Positions 24,566 to 35,988 of a stretch of DNA of 64,000 nucleotides are shown piece after piece. The translations under genes and the position numbers were made by a program. Numbering within the stretch: position 1 is the stretch's first letter; every line of letters starts with the position of its first letter. Source of the DNA: Pristionchus mayeri (taxonomy: Eukaryota > Nematoda > Chromadorea > Rhabditida > Neodiplogasteridae); contig BTRK01000005.1 of the NCBI GenBank assembly GCA_036245805.1, positions 22,110,984 through 22,174,983 of the forward strand, given 5' to 3'. A model generated the notes under the pieces. That model saw only the letters and a list, made by a program, of their open reading frames with translations, had not been told where the DNA came from and did not search any database.

Positions 24566-25244
24566 CTTTTTCGTTCAATACTTTTTAGAGATCCTTCTCT
24601 TTTCGTCTTAAAAAAATCACATAATAGTTATTTTGCACTCATTAAAATTGATTTAATAAAAGTTTTGTTCAGTGATACTAGTTGTTTTATCACGGGTCTC
24701 CTGTAAAAGTGTAGGAACGCTGGCTACTAGAAATATTTTGCTTCACCGATTTTCAATTGACTTGGTCGATGGTTACCATTGGGGGTCAGAAGATGACCAA
24801 TCAACTTATTTCGGTGAAATCTGCACATTATCGATTTTTGTGATCTACTGCGATAAATTGACGTATTTCAGTCAATTTTGATCGTACAGAAAACATTTTT
24901 TCATTTTGCTCAGAATCGAGAGATCTACAACTTCCTCAACGTAGGACCAACGGCCAAATCAAGTCTTCATAGTGAAAATTGCGAAAAACTGAATTTCGTG
25001 ATAAGAATATCGATTTTTTGGCTTCGCATACCAAAAACACCATCGTTTTTATTCTTAATATGAAATCTCCATACAAAATTAGGGGGTGTCTATGTTGACC
25101 ATTTTTCATATCTCTGTCCTTTGACTATCGATTTAGTATGGGTCATTCTCGACTTTTCTGGACTTGGTTATTTTTTGAAAGATTTCGTTATTTGGTCATA
25201 TTTCGGTTCAACGTGGTCCAATCGTGCAGTTAAAAAATGCAATC

Positions 25245-25589
25245 AGTTGTTTTGTGGTGCAGTATGTACAGTATATCGTGGCATCAACTCTTTATCGTAC
25301 TCTCTCGAGCACTAGGGAGAGGAGCCACAGGGGGTCAGACATGGTCTCTTCGAATGACCGGGACAAGCCGGAGGCGAGCCGAGGAATGGGGGATGTCCTC
25401 TTCTTATATAGGCGAGAGTGGACAGGCAAATGAAGTGATGACGTGGCGAGAGAGAAGTAATCTGAGGGGAATAATAGGATTAGAGGATGGAGGAACATAG
25501 GGAGATGTTATTGAGTGAGAGGGTTTCAGATCAGACCAAATTGTAGTTTGGTCTACCGTAGTATGGAAACTACTTGTTCCATCGCAACT
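25245..25589 (-). mobile_element. Solo LTR-like repeat B, 345 bp
   Basis: Flanked by the 5-bp repeat CAATC (25240-25244 and 25590-25594). Its termini are the inverted pair AGTTG...CAACT instead of the usual TG...CA. On the minus strand it holds ACTCAATAAC, a TATA-like CTATATAAGAAG and then GATAAAG, in LTR order. It sits in one arm of foldback E. Confidence 0.7.
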
Positions 25590-26218
25590 CAATCGATAGC
25601 TCTCAACAAGCTCTATCAATTCTTCTAAGGGCTTCCAATCGCTACGACTCTTCGTTTTCACGTTATTTCATGAAAACTGTCTGAAACGGGTACAATTGAG
25701 ATATTTCAGCTACAAATTTCGCATGAGAAGCAATTTCTCACTCGATTTGTATCATAACAATGTTTTTGGACATTTTTAATCATTTTTCTTTTCGTTCCCG
25801 TTCAAATTCATGCAATTCTCTTCTCTAATTATCATATTTATTCCAAAGTGAGGTGTGATATTCACAGTTCACGTGCTGCACGTGGGTATTTCGGGTTTCT
25901 GCCCATTATAATATCTTGAAACTATATCAGAAATGTCCAAAAACATTGTTATGATTCAAATCGAGTGAGAAATTGCTTCTCATGCGAAATTTGTAGCTGA
26001 AATATCTCAATTTTACCCGTTTCAGACAGTTTTCATGAAATAACTTGAAAACTAAGAGTCGTAGCGATTGGAAGCCCTTAGAAGAAGTGATAGAGCTTGT
26101 TGAGAGCTATCGATTGCATTTTTTGACTGCATGATTGGACCACGTTGAACCGAAATATAACCAAATAACGAAATATTTCAAAAAATAACCAAGTCCATAA
26201 AAGTCGAGAATGACCCAT

Positions 26219-26972
26219 CACAGCGTGTCAAAGGAGGGAAAATAGCTCATTTGCGTGGCAGAATTGATCCCCGTCATTTTCCGATTACAGAGTGAAAAAG
26301 CGGTGATTATTATTGTTTTTTGTGCCTTTTTCATGCGCTGCTTCTGAACTAGATCGAATTTTACAAGACCGCTACATAGAATTGTGTAAAACATGTCTAC
26401 ACAACTTTGTGCACAAACGCCATATCGATAGCTTCACTCTCCTATGAGGAGTTCTCATTTGAGTGACAAAAACAGCCGTTTTTGGCTGTTTTTGCCATAT
26501 TTTTTCATGCTACTAATGAACTATGTCGAAATCGAAAAAACCGCTACATAGAATTGTGCGGAAAGTCTTTACGCAATTTTGTGCACAAACGCCATCTCGA
26601 TAGCTTCACTCTCCTCTGAGGAGTTCTAATTTGAATAGGCCGAACTGATGTTTTGAAGCCATTTCAATGCTTTTTACAGTGTGTTTCAGTCAAAACAGAA
26701 GAACCAATTATGTTTCTCGTCTGATCCAATATCGTTTTAATTATGTTTCAGCTGCTAATAACGATCGTATTTTCTGATTTTCTCAAACTTTCACTGATAT
26801 CAACGATTGCAAATATGTTTCGCAATATTGATAATATATTTTGCCCACTATTTTCAAAACTTTCCATAAACCGACTCTAGGGGTGATAATAAGGTACAGT
26901 GAGAGGGCGAGTTCGATCCGAAAAACGATCTGCCACGCAAATGAACTTTCATCCCCCCTTTTACACGCTGTG
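26219..26972. mobile_element. MITE with CACAGCGTG ends and 5-bp duplication
   Basis: Inverted ends CACAGCGTGTcAAAGG / CACAGCGTGTaAAAGG, with similarity reaching about 45 bases inward (CATTTGCGTGGCAGA). CCCAT flanks it on both sides (26214-26218, 26973-26977). The uninterrupted site GACCCATACTAAATCG is seen at 6925 in the left arm. The interior has a 95-bp tandem-type duplication (26371-26465 and 26542-26636). No transposase. Confidence 0.88.
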
Positions 26973-27390
26973 CCCATACTAAATCGATAGTCAAAGGACA
27001 GAGATATGAAAAATGGTCAACATAGACACCCCCTAATTTTGTATGGAGATGCGAAGCCAAAAAATCTATATTCTTATCACGAAATTCAGTTTTTCGCAAT
27101 TTTCACTATGAAGACTTGATTTGGCCGTTGGTCCTACGTTGAGGAAGTTGTAGATCTCTCGATTCTGAGCAAAATGAAAAAAAATGTTTTCTGTACGATC
27201 AAAATTGACTGAAATACGTCAATTTATCGCAGTAGATCACAAAAATCGATAATGTGCAGATTTCACCGAAATAAGTTGATTGGTCATCTTCTGACCCCCA
27301 ATGGTAACCATCGACCAAGTCAATTGAAAATCGGTGAAGCAAAATATTTCTAGTAGCCAGCGTTCCTACACTTTTACAGGAGACCCGTGT

Positions 27391-27716
27391 TATGTTGCAG
27401 TATATACAGTATAGTTGGTATCATTCTTTATCGTACTCGACTTGAGCACTAGTGATGGGCCAACAGGGGTCCACGTGGGTCGACTTGGGACTGGCGAGGG
27501 GAGAGACTCTTCTTCTTATATAAAGAATCTTGGACGACCGGTAGATGCAGATTGAGAATGAGAAAGTGAAGTGACTGAAGAGAGCAGGGGAAGTGAAGGG
27601 GATGGGATTAGAGAGGGGATATGCAAAGAGATCTTTATTGAGTGAAAGGGTTCAGATTATACCAGAATGTAGTTTGGTCTTCCGTATTTAAGGAAATACT
27701 TATTTCCATTATAACT
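27391..27716 (-). mobile_element. LTR-like repeat A (right arm)
   Basis: A diverged relative of repeat B: TACTGTATATACTGCAAC, a TATA-like TTTATATAAGAAGAAGAG and ACTCAATAAAGATC line up in the same order. It abuts the TTAT next to foldback E. No target duplication is visible. The left-arm copy is truncated at 3511. Confidence 0.55.
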
Positions 27717-27805
27717 ATACTTGTTTTAAATGTTCCTGAATATAAGACGCCGTACTCGTAAGAATCGAACAAATATTGGAACACCAACTTTTCAATAATA
27801 TGGTA

Positions 27806-29693
27806 TTCGGGGTACTTTTTCATGCTGATTACGATGGTCAACTTCATTTTGCATAATTGACCTCTAATGAAGATATATAGAGAATCTTGGACTATTTCAT
27901 CTTCTGAAATAGCGAAATTTCTTGTATATTTGATTTATCCTGAGTAGAAATTGCTATAAAAATTTGAAAATTTGTTTCCCATTCCCTACACGATGGAATG
28001 GTCGAAAACATCGTTTGAAAGTTCCTTCATTGGTTTCTTGATATTATTTATGGCTAAACTCAAAACTAGAAACCATCATTTGGAGTACACGTAGGTTATC
28101 TAGTATACAGGCCGTAATCCGATTTTTGTGCAATTCCAAGTATGCGATTCTTAATTATGTTCTTTAGTTTTCCGATTTCAAAAACTACTCATCTCTCACT
28201 ATCTATTCAACGAACAAGAGAGATATCTTGTTCACCACTCTGAATTATTGATGGCTCAATTGGTAGTTGGACTATCACTCATCGAGTCGCTGGTTTAATC
28301 CCCGTCGCTGTGCTAGTTTAGCAATATTTTGCAAATTTTACAATGAATACTCAACTTATTTCTTACAACTGTTTCGGTGAAATGAGTAAATCTTTGCAAG
28401 TAAAGACGATATCATTTGAATACAGAAAGCAAACATAATGTTAATAACAAATAATGAACTATTGTTTCTAAACATTATTGGTGAAAATTGAGTTGAGATC
28501 TATCTGGAAAACGCGTGTTAGAAACGTCTCGGCAAGTGTGAGGTTTTGAAAAAAATATGGCAGAATTATCACAGCGACGGGGATTGAACCCGCAGAATGA
28601 TAGTCCAATGCACTGCCAATTGAGCAATCTATGATTCAGAGAGGGTGAACAAGTTAGCTCTCTTGTTCGTTGACTAGATAGTGATGGGGGCGGACATTTC
28701 GGCAACGGAGCGCCGTTCGCTGGAGGTTCGACATAGCTCCTTGGGAGTTGTGTCATTGTACTGTGAGAATAGAACGTGTAGTCCGTAGTGTGGTGTATCG
28801 CGGACTTCGCGTTCTATTCTACGGACTTCTACGGACTATTCGCGGACTACGGACTTCGCGTTCTATTCTCACAGTAACCAGTGTGTGATACTCTACATTT
28901 GCATATATATTTATTGTTACCACGCGAACTCGAGTTTCACTCCATATCTATGTATATGTTCATGGCCCAAAATTGGGAATTTGAGTGGTAAATCATTGTT
29001 AGATAAACACCAAATATCGTAACCAATCGATACTCATGTTACCGGGTTACAGTAGTTACTGGAATACTGGAATATGAAATGGTTACGATATTTGGTGTTT
29101 ATCTAACCACCATTTTCCAGTCAAATTATAAATTTTGAACCATGACCACCCCCTATACATAGATATGGAGTGAAACTCAAGTTCGCCTGGTAACAAGAAT
29201 TATATATGCAAATGTAGGGTAGCACATACTGGTTACAATGACACAACTCCCAAGGAGCTACGTCGAATCTCCAGCGAACGGCGCTCCGTTGCCGAAATGT
29301 CCGAAATGCCTCCCGATAGTGAGAGATGAGTAGTTTTTGAAATTGGAATAAGTAAAAATCCCATGTTTGGAATTGCACAAAAATCGGATTACGGCTTGTG
29401 TACTAGATAATCTACGTGCACACCAGATGGCGGCTTCTAGTTTTGAGTTTTAGCCACAAATAATATCCGGAAACCAATGAAGGAACTTTAAAACGATGTT
29501 TTCGACCATTCCATCGTGTAGAGAATGAAAAACCACCCCGGGAAACAAATTTTCAAATTTTTATAGCAATTTCTACTCGGGATAAATCAAATAAACCAGA
29601 ATTTTCGCTATTTCAGAGGATGAAATAGTGCTTCATTAGAGGTCAATTATGCAAAGTGAAGTTGACCATCATAATCAGAATGAAAAAGTACCC
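27806..29693. repeat. Nested foldback element (right arm)
   Basis: Mirror of 1215-3203, with tRNA-like modules at 28249-28312 and 28570-28629. The innermost foldback is shortened and scrambled at about 28790-28890. Confidence 0.8.
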
Positions 29694-30454
29694 GGATACT
29701 AGGGTGGTAAAAACGGATCAACGGGTCGCCTTTTCCGCATCGATGGGTCAGTAACGGGTACCCGTGTAGTAGATAGTAGGTAGCCCGTGTAGTAGGGTAC
29801 CCGCCGGATTCAGGTCAGAAACGGGTCAAGCGTGAGAGATAGAAAGGAAGAGGAAGAGCGAGAGATCATGTTGAACGGAGAGAGCGCAGAGAGACGCGTC
29901 TCTCTGCACACTCCACGAGGGCTCACAGGCGCGGCCTCTGTACAACGCAATTGTACAGGGGACGGAACACGCGCTCTCTCTCCCCATTACATGCAAATTT
30001 CGATACACAAAGTGGTTAAATGGTCTCCCCGCCCTCACTTTGGCCAGTCTTACTAGTTTCAGCGTAAATTATGATAAAAAAATTTCTGTCGCGAGAGGGG
30101 CTAATTTTCCTACATTTTCAGGAGATCCGTGTTATGGGCCCCGTAGAATGAATAAATAAAAACGTGGTCCCGTTCTGGGAAAACGTGCCGCCGCTGAGAA
30201 AACCCTGCCGCAGTCTCAAAATCCGATTTTCACGTTATGATTCACGGACAGGTTTAGGGACGGCAGCCCGAATTTTTGAGTACGGAATATTGGTTGCCTC
30301 CTTCCGACGCTTTTGCTTTCAAACTACCGTACTTTTCAAGCCAAATTCTTTCAATATTTTAAAACATTTTTTAAATATTTAATAAGATTTTAAAACTATT
30401 TTATTGATTGGAATGAATATGAACACATATTTAAAGAACACCAAGCATGGCAAG

Positions 30455-30728
30455 CACGGTCCCTTGCCCGTCGACATTTGAAAAATCAGACCGCCTAACT
30501 CCGCCCACTTGACCCTTTTCTTCAATTCTATATTTAGCAGTGAATTGCAAAATGAAATTTGGCGAAAGACGCAGAGGAGAGGTATAAATACTGTAAAATT
30601 TGAAGCTTAAATGACCCGCAATTTCCTGATTTCCTGAGGCAGGGTCAATTTAGGCACGTTTGAACGATTTCCGTTCGAGAAAAATTAGGCGGATTAGGTT
30701 TTCTAATGTCGGCGAATAAGGGGCCGTG
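30455..30728. mobile_element. CACGGCCCC-family MITE with 7-bp duplication
   Basis: Ends CACGGTCCCTTGCCCGTCGA and, inverted, CACGGCCCCTTATTCGCCGA. TGGCAAG flanks it exactly on both sides (30448-30454, 30729-30735). CCTGATTTCCTGAGG lies inside. The mirror copy is 43292-43565. Confidence 0.85.
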
Positions 30729-30952
30729 TGGCAAGAAGAGACATATCGCAGAATTGGAGAAGGACGAAGCGACCGAAAATACATGTGTTTTCAGAACTAT
30801 GTGTTGAAGCTTCATTTCCTCAGTTTTTGGTAGATTATCAATCACAAAAAATTGTTTTCACAATAAAAAAATATATAAATATCAAATAAAAGAGAATGAG
30901 GCTGTCAAAATTGAGCGTTTTACCGTTGTGAAAATACATTTTCGGTGTTTCC

Positions 30953-31057
30953 AAAGAGGACGACTTCCGTATATTTGAGATTTTTTGACATTTGTTTTAA
31001 AACAGCATTTCCCAATTTATGGTAAAAAACCAGAAATATACGGAAGTCGTCCTCTTT
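30953..31057. mobile_element. 105-bp MITE
   Basis: Inverted ends AAAGAGGACGACTTCCGTAT (24-bp stem). The middle is AT-rich. Mirror copy 42963-43067. Superfamily not assigned. Confidence 0.75.
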
Positions 31058-31618
31058 TTAAATGATTTTTAAAGTTCTCGGCATCGTAGTCTTAACTGAT
31101 TCTGAAGTTCTACCAATTTTAAACTATTCTTTCTATTATTAAGCGATGTTTCATTGCTGTCGGAGTACCGTTAACATAATAAAAAAATTATTGAACCCCA
31201 ATCATGAAGTTTTACAACGCAACCGAATTTCAGTTTGCGATAATTTTAGTAAAAACGTGACTTGCGATGCGCTCCACTTGGACTGAAAGCGTCGGCCTTT
31301 TGCTTATCATTCATTTATGTTTTTCTAATTAATTAAAATATTTTTTACAAAACTAAAGTGAAAAGTCGGAATGGGGCAGGCATAGGTTTCAGTTGTGTAC
31401 CATTCTGTGAATTGTTTTGCTCATTCGTAAACACCGTTGCCATCCCTAGACAGGTTTATTTTACCCGGCGATGAGCAACAGATAAAAAGTGATACACCGT
31501 TGGATAGAAAGCGTCGAGAATAATCAGAACCATCAAATAGTGTCACGTTAAAATTTGCAAACTGTCGCAGCATGATTTTTCGATCCATCATGGCACTATA
31601 TTCTTCACAAGCTGTCAA

Positions 31619-31666
31619 TCTATACTTATATATAAAGCGCAATTCCGTGTTCCGCAGCCGGACTAG
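31619..31666 (+). mobile_element. 48-bp minimal Helitron (both ends joined)
   Basis: Begins TCTATACTTATATATAAAGC, the usual nematode-type Helitron 5' end, and ends GCAGCCGGACTAG before a T. It lies between host A and T, as Helitrons insert. The same 3' end closes the 187-bp element at 55233-55419. Mirror copy 42354-42401. 31058-31618 and 31667-32099 hold nothing else recognised, except a stretch near 31869-32075 that resembles 45925-46050. Confidence 0.7.
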
Positions 31667-32099
31667 TTAAATATAATCAGTGAAACTAAATTCATTCTCT
31701 GCCACTTCATTCTGTGTACAAGTGAGAGGGAGGATGGATGGCTAAAATTCGTAGGAAAATGACTTGTAGCAAAAAAATAGTCACTTCAGAATCCCTTACA
31801 TCGAAAAATATAAGGGATTCGATGTATTGATAGTGAGAACAAGACGCATGCGCTCATTTACAAATTTTCATGTCAATTACAAGATTGGTTTCGGAGTTAT
31901 GGCAAAAGAACGAGAAATTGATAACGTGGAACCGGGCTGCATCAGTCAGATTTTAGTGCGAAATGTAGTAGACCATGATGATTAGCGAGTAGCCCTTTTC
32001 TCAAGTTTTCGAAATTTCACTGTGCCAGACAATTCCGATTCTTAGGTGACTAGCCTCATATACATTCACTTGAGTCAGCTACATATTATTTATATATAG

Positions 32100-33283
32100 G
32101 AAGACTATGCAAAGTCTCGGGCATATTCCGTCGATCGCCTCTCTTTCATACGTTTGATTGCCGAATGTGCTATAGTGGTCGTACGTATGATGACTCCTTA
32201 TCCTCAAATATATTGCCTATTAAGATCATGTTATATGGAGGGTACTATTCGGTTCTATGGTCTTTCTCTTCTCTTTCTTCATACCCTATATCTTTGTTCA
32301 CGACTCTCCACTATATTACCTCTTTCGGACTTGATCTCCCGTTTTCTCTTTACGATAATTTCGTAATCGAGGAGTTGCATGGTTTTAATAAGTACACGTT
32401 TACTTTCTACATGGCCGATGCAGTGAGTGAATACCCTGTGAATTCGATGAACATTTTCTTATCAGATCAAAAAGAATGTTCTGGCTACGGCTCTTACTAT
32501 TCCCCTCGGCTGGGGAGCGGTATGGATGATTGAAAACGGGGGTGAATTCTTCTTCTTCTATCTCTGGGTGAGTGAGGTGAATGCGGTTAATTGCTTTAAA
32601 AAAGATGACGTTCCAGATGTTCGTTTCCATTGTTATTGTGTGCATGGTGACTGTATACCCTGCATATATCGCCCCTCTCTTCGACCAGTACTCACCTCTT
32701 CCTGAGGGTAACTTAAAAAGTGCGATCGAAGAGCTGGCGGCAAAGCTTGACTATCCTCTCACCAAAATATACGTGGTGGATGGTTCAAGCCGATCTGGGC
32801 ACTCCAATGCGTACATGTACGGATTCTGGAATAATAAACGGATAGTTTTGTACGATACTCTGCTGAGTGGAGAGGAGAAAAGAAGGGTGGGTAGATAGGC
32901 GTTAATCCAAATGGATGGAAATAAACTATATTTTCAGATTTATATGCCTTACACGGAAATCACAACGGTTAACGTGAAGGATATGGGAGATGGGAAAGGG
33001 ATGGGAGAGGAAGAGGTAACTATACAAGCGATTGTAACTCTTTTCCACACCACAACTAATTTTTGCATTTAGCAAAAAAAGGCACCTCGTTCAATTGTTA
33101 CACAAATATTTAAAGCCCCTCGCACTAGACGCGTTATAATTTGGGGAGCACGGAGGAAGGGGGCTTGGAAAGTGGTGGATATGCAGTAATAATCGACATC
33201 TTTTGCAGGTGGTGGCTGTGGTAGGGCACGAATTGGGTCATTGGGCTCCCTGGCACACTTTAAGGCGAGAACTTATTTCATTT
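32100..33283 (+). pseudogene. ZMPSTE24: Duplicate of Ste24 exons 2-7, detached
   Basis: Exons 32100-32180, 32225-32422, 32466-32567, 32617-32886, 32938-33015 and 33209-33283, all phase 0 with GT and AG ends, identical in protein to the minus-strand set at 40737-41920. They include [14 protein letters not shown] and the zinc motif HELGHW ([12 protein letters not shown] at 33209-33250). No exon 1 lies upstream on this strand within the window and the C-terminal exon copy is 8 kb upstream instead of downstream. The sequence after exon 7 turns into repeat DNA (TCACGTGTATCACGAGTCAG). It is an exon-bearing duplicate, not a complete gene. Confidence 0.85.
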
Positions 33284-33887
33284 GTAATGTTCAATTTATA
33301 TATATCACGTGTATCACGAGTCAGTGAATGAAAAATTTACTCGTCGGGAACATTTTGAATTTTTTTGTCTCACATCAGATTTGATTCACATTATGTTGGT
33401 ATCATACCCTGGAGTAATGATTTTGAAAAATACAGGTCATTGGTCCCAGAGCCGGCTTTTAGGAATTTTCCGGTTTTGCTCCCGGCTCTACTGTATTTCA
33501 GCTCCCAGTTGAGCTAGAAAGATGGCATTGGTCTCAAAATGTGCGGAAAATTATTTCCAGCAACTAGGATCCTTCAAGCAAAATTGCAAACTTTTCCTAA
33601 ATTCACCATTTTGATAGGAATAGGTTATTGGCGATACAGAATCAAAATGATGGTGGTAGAATTTAATAAGATTTCAATTTCGTCCAGTATGGAGAGTCCC
33701 GTCAATTATGGTGTGTTCTCGTACGCACGCGCTTCTTCATGCGTCGCGGATTCCGTGCGATGTGTCACATCCTTTTCTTTGAGCCAATATTTTTAAAATC
33801 AATTTTAATAAATAAATTTACTGGTTTGGCAATTTTCGTAGCTATGTAGCGTGAACAATAGTTGACCGATTTGACGACTATTGGAGG

Positions 33888-34168
33888 CACGCCCCCCGGA
33901 AGATCGACATAATGAAAGCAAAAACGTCCGGGAGCAATCCTGAAAATTGTCCGAGCTGTAAAAAATTATCCTGTGGAATTTGCTCGCTAAACGGAACAAA
34001 AACGGTTCGCACCGCGCGTAACGTGACAATCAGGCAATAATCAGGCATTTCAAGTTGCAACTCAGGCTTCTCAGGCAATTCTGACTGTACTTTTTTTGAA
34101 AGCGCGCGTCTTTTCCTTGATGCCTGCGGACGTTTTCATTTTCCTTATGTCAATGCTCCGGGGCCGTG
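33888..34168. mobile_element. CACGGCCCC-family MITE, 281 bp
   Basis: Ends CACGCCCCCCGGAAGATCGA and inverted CACGGCCCCGGAGCATTGAC. TGGAGG flanks it on both sides (33882-33887, 34169-34174). Several CCTGATT/CAGGCA words lie at 34028-34080. Mirror copy 39852-40132. Confidence 0.8.
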
Positions 34169-34210
34169 TGGAGGAATGAATAAGTAGTAATCACGTCTTA
34201 CTTTAATAGG

Positions 34211-34495
34211 TTGTACTGTACCTATGTTATCATTGATTTAGCCTATCTAGACATGCCAGATCTTGCCAAATACAATCCATCGTTTACTATTCCTAACGCT
34301 GGAGAGAGGAAGTTGTTCACCGGGATGCCCTATTTGGGAAAGATAGGCATCTGTGGCAATTCTTTTTTGTGTCAGATGTTTGGCTATCATAGAAATATAA
34401 AATTTTGTCACACACCACGCGGAGCAAAAAAATACCCGAACGTGGAAACTGCAGAACGAAATGATGCACTCCCATTACACCCCAATTTAAATTAG
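34211..34495 (+). CDS. Unknown open frame, 94 codons, doubtful
   Basis: The frame includes TIPNAGERKLFTGMPYLGK and a cysteine-containing middle, and ends in PLHPNLN. I do not recognise a family. It is repeated unchanged at 39525-39809 on the minus strand, but this follows from the palindrome and is not evidence of selection. No splice or promoter signals support it. Confidence 0.2.
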   Translation: MYCTYVIIDLAYLDMPDLAKYNPSFTIPNAGERKLFTGMPYLGKIGICGNSFLCQMFGYHRNIKFCHTPRGAKKYPNVETAERNDALPLHPNLN

Positions 34496-34989
34496 TAGAG
34501 TTGATTACTGTAAAGCCTTGTCTCCACCGTTTTTGTTGCGCATTTCATTTTTTTAATCAGGGACGCTTGATAAACACTCCGACGCTTGATAAACGCTTCC
34601 CTATACAGAAAACAGCACCAATAGTTGAGCCAGGAGCGGGAAAATATAAACCCTCCCATCTAGTCTTTCATGGGTAGGTACCCTCCCAGGAACCTTACCA
34701 GTAACTTCCATAGTGTTTAATGTGAAGGATATCCCGCATAGTGCTTCGATGGATTAATTATGTTCAAGACCATTGCACAAATATGGCTGCGCACGTCCCT
34801 AAGTTGATACAATCAATGCTACTAACTACTTATCACCAAGAAAAAATTTAAAACATTAGAATGAAAACTGTCTCTCGTAATGAATGACGAAAATTAAGTT
34901 CAATTCCACAGATTACAGTAATACGATTGATCGTCATTTTATACAATCATCTTACAGTAACCAGCATAATCAATGAGGCCGTGAAGATT

Positions 34990-35255
34990 TCTGGGACGAT
35001 AGAATTTGTTCTTTTTCTTTCAGTCGATTCGTCCTGACAAGAGCATGGCATACATAAAAAATCGTGGAGGCGCATCCTTGCTCTTTCGAACAATTGAGTT
35101 TAATAAGCCAATCACCAGAAATCAGAAATTTTGTTTATTCTTTCATTATTTTTTGGGACGATAGATTTTTTTTCATTTTCGCTCATTAAATTCAGTATCG
35201 AAAGGACGACACAATAAGTTAAAACTGAGGAGGCGCATCCTGGACTTTTCGAATG
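34990..35255 (+). repeat. Two-unit direct repeat, about 165-bp spacing
   Basis: GGGACGATAGA... and GAGGCGCATCCT.GNCTTTTCGAA recur in the same order at about 34990-35090 and 35155-35255, with divergence between. At 34560-34600 GACGCTTGATAAAC is also doubled. Confidence 0.6.
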
Positions 35256-35385
35256 ATCTGGTTCCAAACGAAATTTGCGTTGAAAATTTAAATTCGCGGG
35301 CTATTAGGAAGCATCGAAATTGCAGAGAATTTTCCCCGGTTTTTATTTTTGATTTTCCGGTCCGGTGGTCCCTATCCAGCAACTT

Positions 35386-35988
35386 TTATGTTGACAACTT
35401 TCTTCTACAGAGAAATAAAGAGGTCAGCAACGAAAAACCATTTTTTGACAAACAAAAAAATAATTTTCTCCTTAAGCCGTTACTAGATACAAAAATGTTT
35501 TTGCTGATTATAGTAGAAGGAGTCGGTGTGTGTCCAAGAAAAATAAGGGCGAAGAGCTCAGACTACCACCTTGTTGAAAAATTTGGCCATTTTTAGGTAA
35601 AATCATGCCATTTCAGAAAATTGCTAAATTGAATTTTTTTCGCGATCCTACCTACGGTCTTCTTGGTACTAGATTTCGTAAGAACATTATGTATTTTACT
35701 GCTCCGACATGAAAAAAATACTTTTCGTTGAGTTTTGAGAAAAAGTGGATTTGGAGATTTTCCGAAATGGCATGATTTTACCTAAAAATGGCCAAATTTT
35801 TCAAGAAGGTGGTAGGCTGAGATCTTAGCTCTTATTTTTCTTGGACACACACTGACTCCTTCTACTATAATCAGCAAAAACATTTTGTATCTAAAGAGGA
35901 AAAACTTTTTTTTGTTTGTCAAAAAATGGTTTTTCGTTGCTGGCATCTTTATTTCTCTCTGCACAAGAAAGTTGTCAACTTAAAATTT
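35386..35988. repeat. Foldback repeat inside element M
   Basis: About 230-bp arms (35386-35615 and 35764-35988) pair through GGCATGATTTTACCTAAAAA and GTTGACAACTTTCTT. Mirror copy 38032-38634. Confidence 0.75.

Larger units (their letters stand above)
24691..27389. mobile_element. Foldback element E with two later insertions
   Basis: Ends CACGGGTCTCCTGTAAAAG and its inverse, flanked by TTAT on both sides (24687-24690, 27390-27393). With the solo LTR (25245-25594 with its repeat) and the MITE (26219-26977) removed, the remaining 1.6 kb is one continuous palindrome centred near 25855. Related ends, CACAGGTCTTCTGA flanked by TTAA, bound the element at 56187-58253. Confidence 0.75.
16160..29985. 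repeat. Palindrome P1, right arm
   Basis: Reverse complement of 923-15904. It carries mirror copies of all elements listed for the left arm, plus a full foldback element E (24691-27389) and antisense copies of Ste24 exons 8-9. Its outer edge (…CTCTCTCCCC) is where homology to the left arm stops, and the P2 arm starts on the next base. Confidence 0.93.

Noticed and set aside
24142..33283. A second, plus-strand Ste24 gene
   Set aside because: Its C-terminal exons come before its N-terminal exons and no exon 1 lies on that strand.
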